DNA of 64,000 nucleotides from Malachius bipustulatus (Eukaryota; Arthropoda; Insecta; Coleoptera; Melyridae): NCBI GenBank assembly GCA_910589415.1, contig OU342634.1:14319144-14383143 (forward strand), read 5' to 3'. The notes under the pieces are model-generated. The model did not search any database, was not told where the DNA came from, and saw only the letters and a program-made list of their open reading frames with translations. A program made the position numbers and the translations under genes. Positions 48,401-59,808 of this stretch are shown here, in pieces (within the stretch, counting starts at the first letter, position 1; the number at the start of each line of letters is the position of its first letter).

Positions 48401-51400
48401 AACAATTTTGTTATCAAAACTAATCGTTTTTTTAACTTATGTTTTATACTTAGCTTAATAACTTGAAGAGTGATTTTAGGATCAATTTCATACAATTTCA
48501 ATTCTTGTACGTTGAAATAGTGAAACTATGATTGTTTGTTTTTCGAAAAAAGAAGGAAAAAATTTTGATTTATTTATTTACTTTTTAATTTTTTTTTTAA
48601 TTTTAAGAAATCCAAAATTAAACTTATTATTTTTAATTATATTATACATAGGCCCGTATTCATCAATAAATATAACCCCTGGGGTTATATTTTGGAACAT
48701 GTCATTGATTCAAAATTCGTAGCGTTCGTAGGGTTTGAGCATTAGACCAATCAGCTGTCAGAAAATTCAAAATATAACCCCAGAGTTATATTTTGAAGTT
48801 TGATGAATACGGACATTAGTAAAAGAACACAATAAAATTTTATGCAAAATATTCCAAATCCATGCCTGTTATTATACTTACTACCTACCTTCGGTTACTG
48901 CAGTCAACACAGATTTATGGTCTGGAAATACCCCTATCTCTTGGGGGTCGCTATTATGACTACTGCCCTATTGTTAATGTCATAAAATGTGGTTGTTCGA
49001 TAAGTATTCCGTTTCGTTATATCTCTTGGTCCACTATACTCTTTTCTGTGCAGTTAAAAAGTAGGATATTAGATGGAATCTGGCAACTCTGTTGAACAAG
49101 GCATAAAATAACACAAACAATCCCAGAGCCCAGAACTGATAAATAGCTGAGAGGTGATAACTATGAGGTGTTTGGCAAGGATACGAATGTGTTGTCCTTA
49201 TACCTTATATTGTACGAGGGATCCCATGTTGAAGAAACAGTCCATCCTTATGGAGACCTGGCTGTCAAAGCAGACTTACTCTAATGACATTTTTCAAGAG
49301 TCGAAAAAGTCAAGGAACGCTTGATCTAAAAAAACGATGCCTCTAAACCGGGGAAGTGACCAGGAAAAACTGGGGAGGGGGAGTCAAAGTGTTTGCGCTT
49401 AGGCCGCATCAATGCGAAGTCATTGACAAGCAAACTCCGGTTTGATGACCGCTTCACACCTTGAAATGTCTATAAAATCTTAAAATGTAGGTACTTACCG
49501 CAAAAGCAAATTAGTTTTATAAATTATTATTAAATTTCTGAACCATAGAACAATCTAGAAACAACCAACTTATTCAGTTTTTTTACAAATCGTTCCCCTG
49601 GAATCTTGAACTGGGGAAGTCTTTCTAAATAAAAAATAAGACTTTATTGATATTTATCAGGTTTTATTAGTTAAACCTGAATCGCCTTTTGGTAACTAAT
49701 GCTATTATAACCAAGACCAAAGAGGTGTACAGTTCAACATCAACTAGGCATAATTTCAGACACATATTGGCCCTAAGGTTGATCAAAAAGTGAAAATATC
49801 AATTAATCCCACTCAGTTTGCATTTTTTCATAATAAGTTTGTACTTTGTAACATAATATTGGAAAGGAAATGAAAAAAGTGACCGAGATTTAATCTTTCA
49901 CTCAGAAGAACAGAAAATTTTTATAGAAAAATCTGATTATTTGCAAAAATTAAATTTAAATTTTGGCATACTCTCATTCATTTATTAGTGTCAATCTCGA
50001 TAACAAAACCTTCAATCGTTAATAATTCATAACCCCCTCGTATAATCGAGAATTCTTAAAACGAAAACAAACCTCTAAATCGCTCACCTAAATTTGAAGT
50101 ACCAGCGTTGGCCAAGACGACGGTCTGACCAGCCATATTGAGGGTGTTGCCCGTACTGGCGGTGCTGCCGGCAGTCTGGGTGATCGTGTTCGACGTACAA
50201 GCCGTCGTGGCCACGGGCAAGGAAACAATCAGTCCCGTCGGATGTCCCTGTATGTTCCCGGTCGACGAGACGTTCAGGGAAAGTGAAATGGGTTGCGAAA
50301 AGCCCGGCAGCTGCACCTGCACGTTCTGAAGACCCGACAGCCCGCCCAGCTGGCTCAAGTTCAGGCTCGGCACGCTTATAGTGCCCGTTTGTGCGGGTGG
50401 ACTCGACAGAGGACTCACCGTGTTGGCAGACTTCGGCGACTGCACCATGAACTGACCCCCTAAATTAATAATCAATTTAGTAAACGTTCCCGTTATTAGT
50501 AATTCAATTCTCTACCTTTGGGGCTCTGGATAAAGTGGGTCGTCGATTGTCTGGAGTTCTGCGCGCTGGCCAGCTTTTCCAGGAGCAGCGAATTGCTGTT
50601 GGGATTCGCGATGTCAGGTCTGTCCGCGGCAGGCATCCCGACCAGAAGGGCCGACAGTGCGGAATTACTGCCCTCGCTGGGTTCCCTGCCGACGAGCCTT
50701 TGATTGACGACCTGCTGCTTGATGGGCACATACCCGGTGAAATTTGAGGAACTGTTCAGGGTGATGGTCTGAGGCTGCACGGGCTGATTGAGGTCCAGGT
50801 TGAGGCGGTTGTTGTTGACGGCTATCAGGTTTCCGTGCATGCGGGCGTTCGTCATGTTGATCTTGCGGCCGAGCAACTTCTGCTGAGTCTGGGTCCCGAC
50901 GGGAGGCTGAGTCAGCAGGGGGGCATTGTTCAGGGCGTTCACCACTGCCGCACTCGCGTCACTGTTGATCGTGCTGGCCGGGGAACTGTTCAGGAGGTTT
51001 ATTATCGCAGAGTTACTGCTGCTGGTTGAAGAGGATGCAGCAGCAGCAGCCGCCGCCGCCGCTGCAGCCGCCGCAAGTTTAGCCTGTTTGGCGTTCTCTG
51101 AAGGAATAATTCAATTGTTATAAATAAATAAATAAATAAACTATAGGATTTATAGTTAATATGTTAGTTTATATATTAGTTTTATATAGTTAGAGAATTT
51201 AGAGTTAATATGTACTAACCGTCAGCTTGGAATTTCTGGACAGAACTCATCAGATTTGCAGCAATAGCATCGATTTCCAACTGCTGGGAAGTGGGAGTTG
51301 GTGATTTTATTTGAGGTACCCTCTGTAAATGACTTTGCTGAAAAATTAAGAAAAAATTATGTAAAATGCCATCAACAAATTAATCAGGTCTTAAATTTAA

Positions 51401-54400
51401 ATTACCCAATTATCTTGGAGCTGCAATTTTTTAATGCAAATCACCTTGGAATAATTACGAGTTTTTACGACCTTTCCTTACAACCAACCAATTATTTCGA
51501 GTTTTCCCGAACCCAACAGTTTTCCACCTCACTTTAAAGACGAAAATCGCAGATATTATCAGAATTTCGAGTGTTTTATGAGCTTCTCAAGGGTGTTTTT
51601 ATTATTTTCCTAGCTCTTATAGTTTCCTGAAAACTGTGGAAAACTCGGCTGACAAGCTCGACTTATAGGTGAAAATGGGAAATCACATAAATCGCGGATA
51701 GTCTCAAAGTTTTGAGTGTTTTATGAGTTTCTCAAAGCATATAGAAAATACGAGCTTGCATACTTCAGATTTTTCCCAGACAAGTTTCCCACGTTTTTCT
51801 GGATAATTATTCTACCTAAAAACACTGTTGAGAAGCTATAAAAATACTCGAAATTATGAAACTATCCGTGATTTATGATCATGCTTATTTCACATTTTCA
51901 CCTCTATAGATTATCCAGAAAAATTAGTGGCCAGAAAAAAATAAAAACACTGTCTCAAAATTTTGAGACCATCCCCGATTTACCAGTTTGCATGATCAAC
52001 ATTTCCACCTACAAAGTAAGTTGGATAAGCAGTTTCTGCTGGGTCTCAGGAAAACTCGAAATCATGGTTTGAAAGTTTGTTAGGTGATTTACATAAAAAA
52101 TAGCAGATCCGGGAAAATTGAAAAGTTCAAACAATTATTGACCTAATTTCAATGACAAAAGTTGAATTTTATAAGTTAATCAGATTAACTTAATAAACCC
52201 CTTTTATCTCAGAAAACTCCTTACTTCCGTTTCGATATATTTTTCAGGAAAACTACAATACTATGGGATCCAGATTACCAGATTTTACTTTTACCAAAAT
52301 TGATTACTTTTCTAGAAAGAAAAAAAAAAACATGAAATTTCCTTCTCTTATACATGTACTGTGCAACGTCAACTGAAAGACCTTCCTTAAAGTGAGGAGC
52401 CTTACCAAGATGGGAACATTAGATGTACTCGGGATCCGATTCTGTTGACCCAGACTGACTCCCGGTTCTAAGGTGCCATTAACTGAGGGTGTATTGACTT
52501 GGCTCTGGACGATAGGCCGACTATACTGAGGTAGGTGGTACTGGGGAACGCTCACGTGCGTTGTCACACTGGCGCCGCTACCACCGCTGCCGCCGCTACT
52601 GCTCTGAATCTGAGGGCAAAAACCGACAGGTAAAACCCACCAAGTCCAGCTACAATACCCTCCAATACCTGAGCTTGCAAAGCTTGAGTCTGCGCTGCCT
52701 TATAACCAGACGAGCTGCCGTACCTAATCCTGACCGACTTCCTACCGCTTTCCGTAAATATTTCAGTAAATTGCTGCACGTATTTCTGCGCGTGCGCCTT
52801 GGTTCCTAATGAAAACCGACAAGCTACCCCGTTACGCTCGTTCTTCTTGTAGTCCCGATCCAGGTACAGTTCGCCCAGGTACTCCAGATCGGACGGCCTT
52901 TGCAGGATCGACAGCTTAATGTGATATATGCGAGGATTGTTTCTGTCTTTCGAAGGCATGTCCGTTTCAAGGACGCACTCTTCCAACAGCTGAGGTAGAC
53001 AATTGGTGGATTCCTTGGGTCGCGGGAAGGCCTTGAATTCATTTATTGTCACTCCCTGCGACGGCGGATTCAGGTTCGTCACGTCCAAGTTCGGTACGGG
53101 AATGGGCTTGAATTCTTCTATGAGTCTCTTGGTCGGTTTCACTGGCACCCCGCCGCCGGCCTTCTGTTTCATCCGGGACCGCGTGATGAAGTCGTACAGG
53201 CCGAGACCGGGCCTGTGGGTGAACTGGTCGAGTTTCCGTTTGCGATTGACCGTCGCTTGGGAGTGCTTGCGGGCGGTACGCATGAACTTGTGGGTGTTCC
53301 ACAGGCTCCGCTCGTGGTTCAAGCGGAAATGCTTCAGGCCTATGCTGGGGTCCGGGTCCAGGCATAGCGTGGGCGTGTTAGCCAACAGGATTTGACTTTC
53401 GAGGTATTGCCGTTCTTCTGGACCCAGTTCTTTGTCTTCGCATATATTGTTCAGGTCAGCCTGCATACTCTGTAACAGGATAAGTTAACGTGTATTTAGA
53501 ATTTATTTTTTTCAGAGTTTTTAAATTGATTAATAAATTTTACACCCATAGGAAATATAAGGGTAAAGTTAAAAGTCTTGACCTAACAAAAAATAATTGT
53601 TTTCGCAAAAGTGCCATCTTTGGAGGAGTAATAACTTTTAAACGAATCGTTCACAATTGACAAGAACCCTGTCATATTTGAAAAAGCCCAATACAGTTGT
53701 TTTTTTTGCACTTTTGAGTTTTATTGTTTTTTATATCAGATTATTATTGTCCTCTAATTTTTTCTTTGCATGATAAAACCCCTTTTTGTACTACACTTCA
53801 TAATAATAATTATGAAACTCCATTTTGATAAAATATCATTAACCATATACAGGGTGAGGCGCGAGAACCTTAGGGCACTTTTATATGGAGAAGTCCTGGG
53901 AGTAGAAGTCTAAAAATTTGTATGTGTATAATTTCGGTTTTGACGAGCTGAACTAAAATATTCACAACCCACACACCTTCCGGTTACACCGGAAGTTGCC
54001 ATATTTTTCTTTTTTTTTAATGGTACACCCTGTATATTATTATATTTTCAGATTGCCTGAAAAACAGTAATAAAAATGATGTTTACAGTTCAAATTTGTA
54101 ATGACCAATTAATGAGTTATAAACAAATGAAAATTGCAATTTTCCATTTTCAAAGCAGCTTAGCTTGAAAACGGGTCAAGATATCGGAAAACGGCTTACA
54201 TGTCCCTATCCTAACTTTTTGTATACTATGCTGGAGTACCTAAAAAAAAATATTTTTTATTAATTTTCTTTTTGAAAACGCTGATTTTTCATCACTTTGT
54301 ATACAAATTTCATCAGCACCATAGGATACTACGTGAAAAGTTAAGATAGGGACATGTAAGCCGTTTTCATCTATCTTGACCCGTTTTCTACCTAAGCTGC

Positions 54401-56524
54401 TTTGAAAATGAAAAATTGCGATTTTCATTTGTTTATAACTCATAAACCACTCGTTCCAATTTTGAACTACAAACACCATTTTTATTATATTTTTTCAGGC
54501 AATCTGAAAATGTAATAATATACAAGTTGTCCCGTTTAAAATAAGATAGTTGATGGCTACTTCCGGTATAACCAGAAATGGTGAGGGGTTGTGGATATTT
54601 TAATTCAGCTCGTCAAACCCAAAATTATACACGTACAAATTTTTAGACTTCTACTCCTTAGAATTCTCCATATAAAAATGCCCTAAGGTTCTCGCGCCAC
54701 ACCCTGTATAACTGACAATACAGAGCAGGCAAACAAATATTAATAAGTAGGTAAATTGCTCACCATGACTAATAGAGACTAAGATAGGCCATTTTTTATT
54801 TTTAGTTTTTGTTGCTTTACTGGTACCGGTACCTGAAGAGTGTTTCTTTCTTCTTTTAGTATTAAAAAAATAATTAAGAGTTCTTATTGTAAATAAAATA
54901 TATTTGATCTTCTTGTTTTAATTTTGATTTTGAAAAAAGTAAAAAAAAAAAAAATAACATAAAAAGCTTAAATTCTTGATATAACTGAAATTCCCAGTAA
55001 AATCATATCAGGACATTTTCTTACTGGAAATGTTATTCTTATTTGATTGTTTTAAATCTGAATTTAAATTTTTGTTGCCATTTTTTCATCTTCTTATCAT
55101 TAACTTTGTTCATTTTATTCAAATCAGATGCATCTTCCTTTCTTTTTTCTAGTGAAACCATTAACTGACTGAAGATTCGTTAGATAATAATCATATCCCC
55201 AGATGAACTATTAGATAAAAAAAAAAAAAAAAACTGAAAGATCAGCAGGGATTTCCATGAGATACATCCATTAGTTTTGCTTGGATACACCTTAAGAAAA
55301 AAAATAATAAATAAATAAGAGGACCTGAAAAATACTTACAGCAAGTGTAGGCCTCAGGAGTACGTGACGTATATCGCACATAGTATGAGGATAAGCCTGA
55401 CGATAATCCCTGACCTGGGCTATAATGCAACCGCTATAAAAGAGAAAGCTATAATTATCTAGTAACTTAAGTAGATGAGGAGGAAGCTCTTCATTGTCTA
55501 TATATCTAAGGAGTCTGTCGTCCTCATAAGGCCACTTTGCTGTCTCGATCATCTCTATGTTCTCTACGGTCTGGTCCGAACGTGCACTGGTTGGGATGTT
55601 CAGGGAATAGCCCTTGTTGCCCGGGTGCAGGTTGATCACCAGAGTGTTCAGTCTTTCTCTCGTCACTAACTTCTCTAGCAGGAGCGAATTTGTTTTCAAT
55701 CCCTACAATAAGAAGAGTGTTTTATTTTTATACTTACTGCCTTGCCTACTATAAAAACCCTCAGTAGAGTATCTCCATAAATTAATGATAAATAAGACAC
55801 CTATTATTTGTATTTTTTGATACATTAATAATAACATCTCCAGAAAGGACCCTGCAGAATCCTTATGGAGATTGGCTACTATTATATCGATGAGCAGATC
55901 AGAAATCTTATCAGAATTCATCAGAAAAAAATATTTATCATCAACTTACTTTGGAAGCATTTCAATTTTCAAGCTAAGAACTAACAGAAAACAATCACCC
56001 ATTAACAGCAAAAATTAAAATTGAATTACTTCATCATTGTTGATCATTATTTTAAAATAAATTTCCTTGAATCTCTACAAATTCACAAACATTTATATAA
56101 TCAACAGTACACAATCATAAATGAACAACCAAGCACACATCGCTCTCCATTATTTAATATTCACCTTATTTTATCGACTGTTAATTACGACCTAGTTGGT
56201 TCTGTTGAAATTTATTTAAATTTACCTATCTACTGCAATGATCCGATATAATCAATAAAAAGATGTCTGAAGATGGTACTTCATAAATAGTGAAACACAA
56301 AAATAATAAGTGTTTTATTTATCATTGTTGTATGAATTTGTACTTACAATTTTAGATGTATTAGTAGTTTTAGCACATTCCTCATTGTGTATTTCTCTTA
56401 ATTTAGAGAAAATACAAATGGGCTCCTTTGATATGGAACCTTCCGGCGTATCACAGGAATCCTGAGACTGAGAACGGTACTGGATAGAGGATGAACGGTT
56501 AAGTTTCTTCTTTTTCACTGCACG
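45422..56524 (-). CDS. SUPT20H: SPT20 homologue (SUPT20H), SAGA complex subunit
   Basis: This is a structural subunit of the nuclear SAGA histone-acetyltransferase complex. Nine exons in order: 56348-56524, 55340-55702, 52669-53469, 52406-52609, 51220-51337, 50516-51097, 50088-50459, 45788-46012, 45422-45540. All phases agree and give 986 residues to the stop. The Spt20 domain is clear: SLLLEKLVTRERLNTLVINL, HPGNKGYSL, EELPPHLLKLLDN, GCIIAQVRDYRQ, RHVLLRPTLA, then ESQILLANTPTLCLDPDPSI. The remaining half is Q/S/N-rich, with 13 consecutive alanines in exon 6. Several donors are weak (GTATTG, GTTAGT, GTAGAG, GTCAGT). The first ~10-25 codons are missing: exon 56348-56524 starts at an acceptor. 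Introns carry LINE, MITE and palindrome insertions. Confidence 0.9.
46417..47528 (-). mobile_element. LINE fragment (PHD-like zinc finger + endonuclease + linker), 3' truncated
   Basis: Read on the minus strand from 47528: a Cys-rich PHD-like segment (CFKCDSKCRLFMCESCRHGY...CESCADL), a junction with loss of the first part of the endonuclease, then VYIPPGTSLCALAEFMDRL...LVGDFNIPQ (the GDFN motif of APE-type endonuclease), YPAWFDNDVIHIKLKNKFR, and GVISNDVGGVYDSPQAIVDG. The order is that of CR1/Jockey-type LINEs. Reverse transcriptase is absent. Frameshifts occur between segments. The 5' part continues beyond the element at 47529-49036, from 49037 to at least ~49150. It lies in SPT20 intron 7, in the gene's own orientation. 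Confidence 0.7.
47529..49036. mobile_element. 1.5-kb TA-flanked DNA element inside the LINE
   Basis: The ends TAGTGGACC(C/A)AGAGATATAACG continue to AAACG and are inverted at 47529 and 49036. TA flanks both. Joining the flanks with one TA restores an open LINE frame (NCTEKSTCFKCDSKC), which confirms the borders. The interior is AT-rich without transposase, and it hosts the MITE at 48652-48814. Confidence 0.75.
48652..48814. mobile_element. 163-bp MITE with CCGTATTCATCAA ends
   Basis: GCCCGTATTCATCAA and, from the right, GTCCGTATTCATCAA are followed on both sides by AAATATAAC-type sequence and CCCCTGGGG / CCCCAGAG-like centres. It is nested within the element at 47529-49036. No ORF. Confidence 0.65.
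49150..50087. other. SPT20 intron 7 remainder, nothing recognised
   Basis: The stretch near 49150-49470 is less AT-rich and could be the 5' leader of the interrupted LINE. The rest is featureless AT-rich intron. Confidence 0.35.
51660..51910. repeat. Degenerate inverted repeat in SPT20 intron 4
   Basis: CTTATAGGTGAAAATGGGAA...GCGGATAGTCTCAAA...TTTATGAGTTTCTCAA (51661-51738) is mirrored by TTGAGAAGCTATAAA...GAAACTATCCGTGATTTATG...ATTTTCACCTCTATAG (51823-51908). Related direct copies of GAGTGTTTTATGAG lie at 51571 and 51716. It may be an old foldback element. Confidence 0.5.
53850..54706. mobile_element. Palindromic element P2, 857 bp
   Basis: It begins CAGGGTGAGGCGCGAGAACC and ends with the near-complement (GGTTCTCGCGCCACACCCTG), flanked by TA. 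The arms pair through CTTCCGGTTACACCGGAAGT / ACTTCCGGTATAACCAGAAA, ACACCCTGTATATTATTATA, and ACATGTCCCTATCCTAACTT / AAGTTAAGATAGGGACATGT. It sits in SPT20 intron 2. The core matches P1 and P4; the outer ~180-bp arms do not. Confidence 0.85.
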
Positions 56525-57515
56525 CTGTAAAAATCGAATCGGTTCATAACATTAATTCAAAAATTATAGATCAAACAATAATTTTATTTAACCACTTATG
56601 TGACGTTCTCAATTCTATTATATTTAATAAAATTAATGTTTTCAGGGGCGTTTTGGTCACAATACCGCAATCCAAACATGTTTCCATGATCATTCATAGT
56701 TTATTTTAAAGTAACCTATTCTTTTGAAATGTGATCAATCCCCACTCTAGCTACTTTTGTGATCATGAAAATAATCTGATTCCTTTGATTCGATTTCAAC
56801 TTCAATCGGGAAACTTGATAATGTTAAATAATATTTGAAACTTCAAATGTTTCAATTTTTTTTTTTGCATGATCTATTCGACATTATAGTTCTGAAACTT
56901 CGTATAGAAGAATCACGTGAATTATTACTGCCGAAGTTAAAAATTGTAGGCTTGTTTTCAGAAAGCAACCCGTGAGCGTAATGACCCCGCATAGAGATGG
57001 AAATATGATAAAATTAAACATGGAAGAGGACAAGAAACTTATTCTACTTCTCATCCTATTAGTAAAAAAAAAAACATTTAGGTACTTTAGTTTTTTTATA
57101 ATTGTTTGTAATAAAATGGCCTGTATTGTTTGAATAAAGTTTTTATGAGTATTTATCTTTTTTCTCCCATATACATTATACATACACATTATACGACTTG
57201 GACCATCTTCCCTTTCCTGGAGCAACAGGATTTTTTTATGCCTAAAACGTATATTATTATGACTAAGTTATAAGTTGTTGGCTTGCTTTCAGAAAGCATC
57301 AACAATGCTCAAAGCAAAAGAATCATTAAAGAAAATAAGCACTAGCACTAGAGTGTTAAAATAAATCTGGACTTTGTTTAACTTGTTTTAATGAACTCCA
57401 TGGAGAGATAACCTGGAGAAGGACAAGAAACTTACTCTGCTTCTCACCCCATTAGCAGAAAAAAATATTTTGATACTTATTTGAAATAATGTTACCTCTT
57501 TTTCTCCTATACATA
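56525..57515. other. Upstream of SPT20 exon 56348-56524; contains tandem duplication unit 1
   Basis: Presumably SPT20 intron 1. The part 56930-57250 is duplicated at 57275 onward (see the separate entry). The 56884-57225 ORF falls in that duplication and has no recognisable domain. Confidence 0.35.
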
Positions 57516-58470
57516 CAGTGTGTGTCACAGGCATGGTACACCCCCTTTTTTTTTCTTTTTTTTTGGAGATAATTTTTTGAAATTTGGTACGTCGCATATT
57601 CTCGAAAGAGCACACTTTTTAGCAGAAAATTGATTTTTTTCCCACATCCGGTTTTTCCGGAAATGTTACCAACTTTTTATTTTTAAATGGGACACCCTAT
57701 ACTATAAATTATTATATTTTTGGATTCTATACATTTGTACGAATCCAACAATACCACATAAGTACCATTTTAAATGTCAAATTTGTTTTTATTGGATTTT
57801 TTATTTCTCATTTATAGTGTGCCATGATTATTTCGTTTTACTCCAATTGGATCATCTAATGCTAGAAAAATCGAATTTTTGTTCAAAGTAGGTACTAAAT
57901 TAAGTGATTTATGGATAAATAATGCGCACCGGAATGATTTTTTGAGCTGAATTCATTTTTTTCAAATGGTACCATATTGGTACCGAGGTGCCATCTACTA
58001 CTACTTCCAATAAGGGACATTTTGGTGTACCTATTTTGCATCTGTGACGAACACAACTGAAGTCATGGCACACTATAATTGAGAAATAAAAAATTAAATA
58101 AAAACAAATTTAACATTTAAAATGGTACTTATGTGGTATTGTTGGATTCGTACAAATGTATAGAATCCAAAAATATAATAATTTATAGTATAGGGTGTCC
58201 CGTTTAAAAATAAAAAGTTGGTAACATTTCCGGAAAAACCGGATGTGGGAAAAAATTCAATTTTCTGCTAAAAAGTGCGCTCTGTCGAGAATATGCGACG
58301 TACCAAATTTCAAAAAATTATCTCCAAAAATAAAGAAAAAAAAGGGGGTGTACCATGCCTGTGACACACACTGTATACCATATACTATATGGGATGTATG
58401 GACCATCTGCCATGTCCTGGAGCAATAGGAATTTTTCTTTATACCTAAAATGTGTATTATTGGTCGTATG
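56930..58470. repeat. Tandem duplication (~330 bp), second unit split by P3
   Basis: Unit 1 (56930-57250) and unit 2 (57275-57515 plus 58376-58470) share TTTCAGAAAGCA, GGACAAGAAACTTA, CTTCTCA, TTTTTCTCC, GGACCATCT...CC...TCCTGGAGCAA and CCTAAAA. Unit 1 preserves the empty site corresponding to the insertion point of the 858-bp palindrome. Confidence 0.65.
57516..58373. mobile_element. Palindromic element P3, 858 bp
   Basis: The ends CAGTGTGTGTCACAGGCATG and complement are flanked by TA. Arms of ~310 bp include GTACACCCCC, TTTTTCCGGAAATGTTACCA, AATGGGACACCCTATACTAT and TTCTATACATTTGTACGAAT. A ~200-bp unpaired centre follows an inner CATTTATAGTGTGCCATGA pair. The core differs from P1, P2 and P4, but the layout (outer arm, CCGGAAA box, ACACCCT box, AT-rich inner arm) is the same. 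Confidence 0.85.
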
Positions 58471-59800
58471 GCTTAGCTTAATTCCAAGTTTTTCAGATAG
58501 ATGCTCTATGTATACGACCCTCAAAAGACCTGCATTGTACTTTAAAATTTATTTGAAAATGCCATGTTCAGTTATTATTATTATTATTATAATTATTATA
58601 AAATTAAATAAGGGCAGAGAAGCGATTTCCTATTGTGCCCAAAGATAAGATAAATACAACAATAAAGATCCGCTGACAAAAAAAAACATTAGTAAGTCAA
58701 CTAAGTTAAAATAAAAGAGAAATAAGTTTCATTATCGACTTGTTAAATTGAATTGTTTGATTCATCTCATAATCAATAGAAAAGTTAGAGGGATGGGGCA
58801 CGATTTTAACAACTTAAAAGCCTTTTCTGATTTAATTTTTAACTTATGACGAATTTATATACTAGAGAACCATAAATTTTGAATTTAAACTTCAAAAATT
58901 TAAAAAATGTCTGCTTTTAAATAAAAAAATTCAAGAAATTAGATTTTTTTATTTTCCCAAATAACTTTTTCTCAATCAAAAATTATTTTTATCTACTTTT
59001 CATTAGGATTCAACTGATTCAATTTTTAGCTAAGTAATGACAAATACCATGCATTACTATTATTGCCCTGGTGAATAATACTGACAGCTCGATTGAATAA
59101 TGGTCTTATTCTTCAACAGTTGTGTCACTTTTTAAACTTTACACAGTATTCGTTCTGTTAGTTGTGCCTATACTGTATCGTAACTATATCGACAAACTTC
59201 AAGGGGTATTAGGCAGCGTCAAAACAAACTTTTTTTTCTCATAAATATTTGTCTAAAAACGCTTCGTTTTCGAGATACAGGGTGTTAAAATTTATCAAAA
59301 ATTTCTATTTTTATTAATATCTGAAAAACACCTCAGCCGATTTTTATGAAATTTTGAGAATTTGTTCCTAACTTTATAAGCCATCTTCTGAATCTATTAC
59401 AGACAGTATTTCATCTTGATTAGTTTTTGTAAAGAAATCCATTAATTTCATATCCCTGGACCACACAAAAAATACAGGGCTAATTTTATTTTGGAAATTA
59501 TATATTTTTTTTACTATTTTTATTTAAGTATATGTGTTATCCCCTCATAGTCTTTGTTATAGTTCCATCCTGAAAAATTCAGGTTTCATTTAAGAAAACA
59601 AATTTAATATTTCTCCTTAATTGATATTTTTATTCTTTTCCATCAATCTCCATTAATACGCGATGCTGAGATTCAAGCGCTTTCCATTTAAATTCAATAT
59701 GTCCTCCCAAAGTGATATAAAGTCACCTTCAGATATGAATTTTGCTTCTAAATTTAAGTAGTATAGATACCAAGAGTAACTAACAATTCTTCCAAAAGAC
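58380..59800. other. No gene supported
   Basis: AT-rich DNA with an ATT/ATA microsatellite at about 58574-58600. A sentence-like stretch around 59220-59340 (GATACAGGGTGTTAAAATTTATCAAAAAT) resembles one end of a mariner-type element, without a partner found. Confidence 0.35.
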
Positions 59801-59808
59801 TTCTTATA

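Noticed and set aside
53003..53395. 130-codon plus-strand ORF
   Set aside because: Antisense to SPT20 exon 52669-53469, which has clear family similarity. The opposite frame has none.
55703..55921. 72-codon minus-strand ORF next to an SPT20 exon
   Set aside because: It lies in the intron; the SPT20 acceptor at 55702/55703 and family alignment exclude it from the protein.
59275..59310. Another ACAGGGTGTTAAAA end
   Set aside because: No matching opposite end nearby, so it is not reported as an element.
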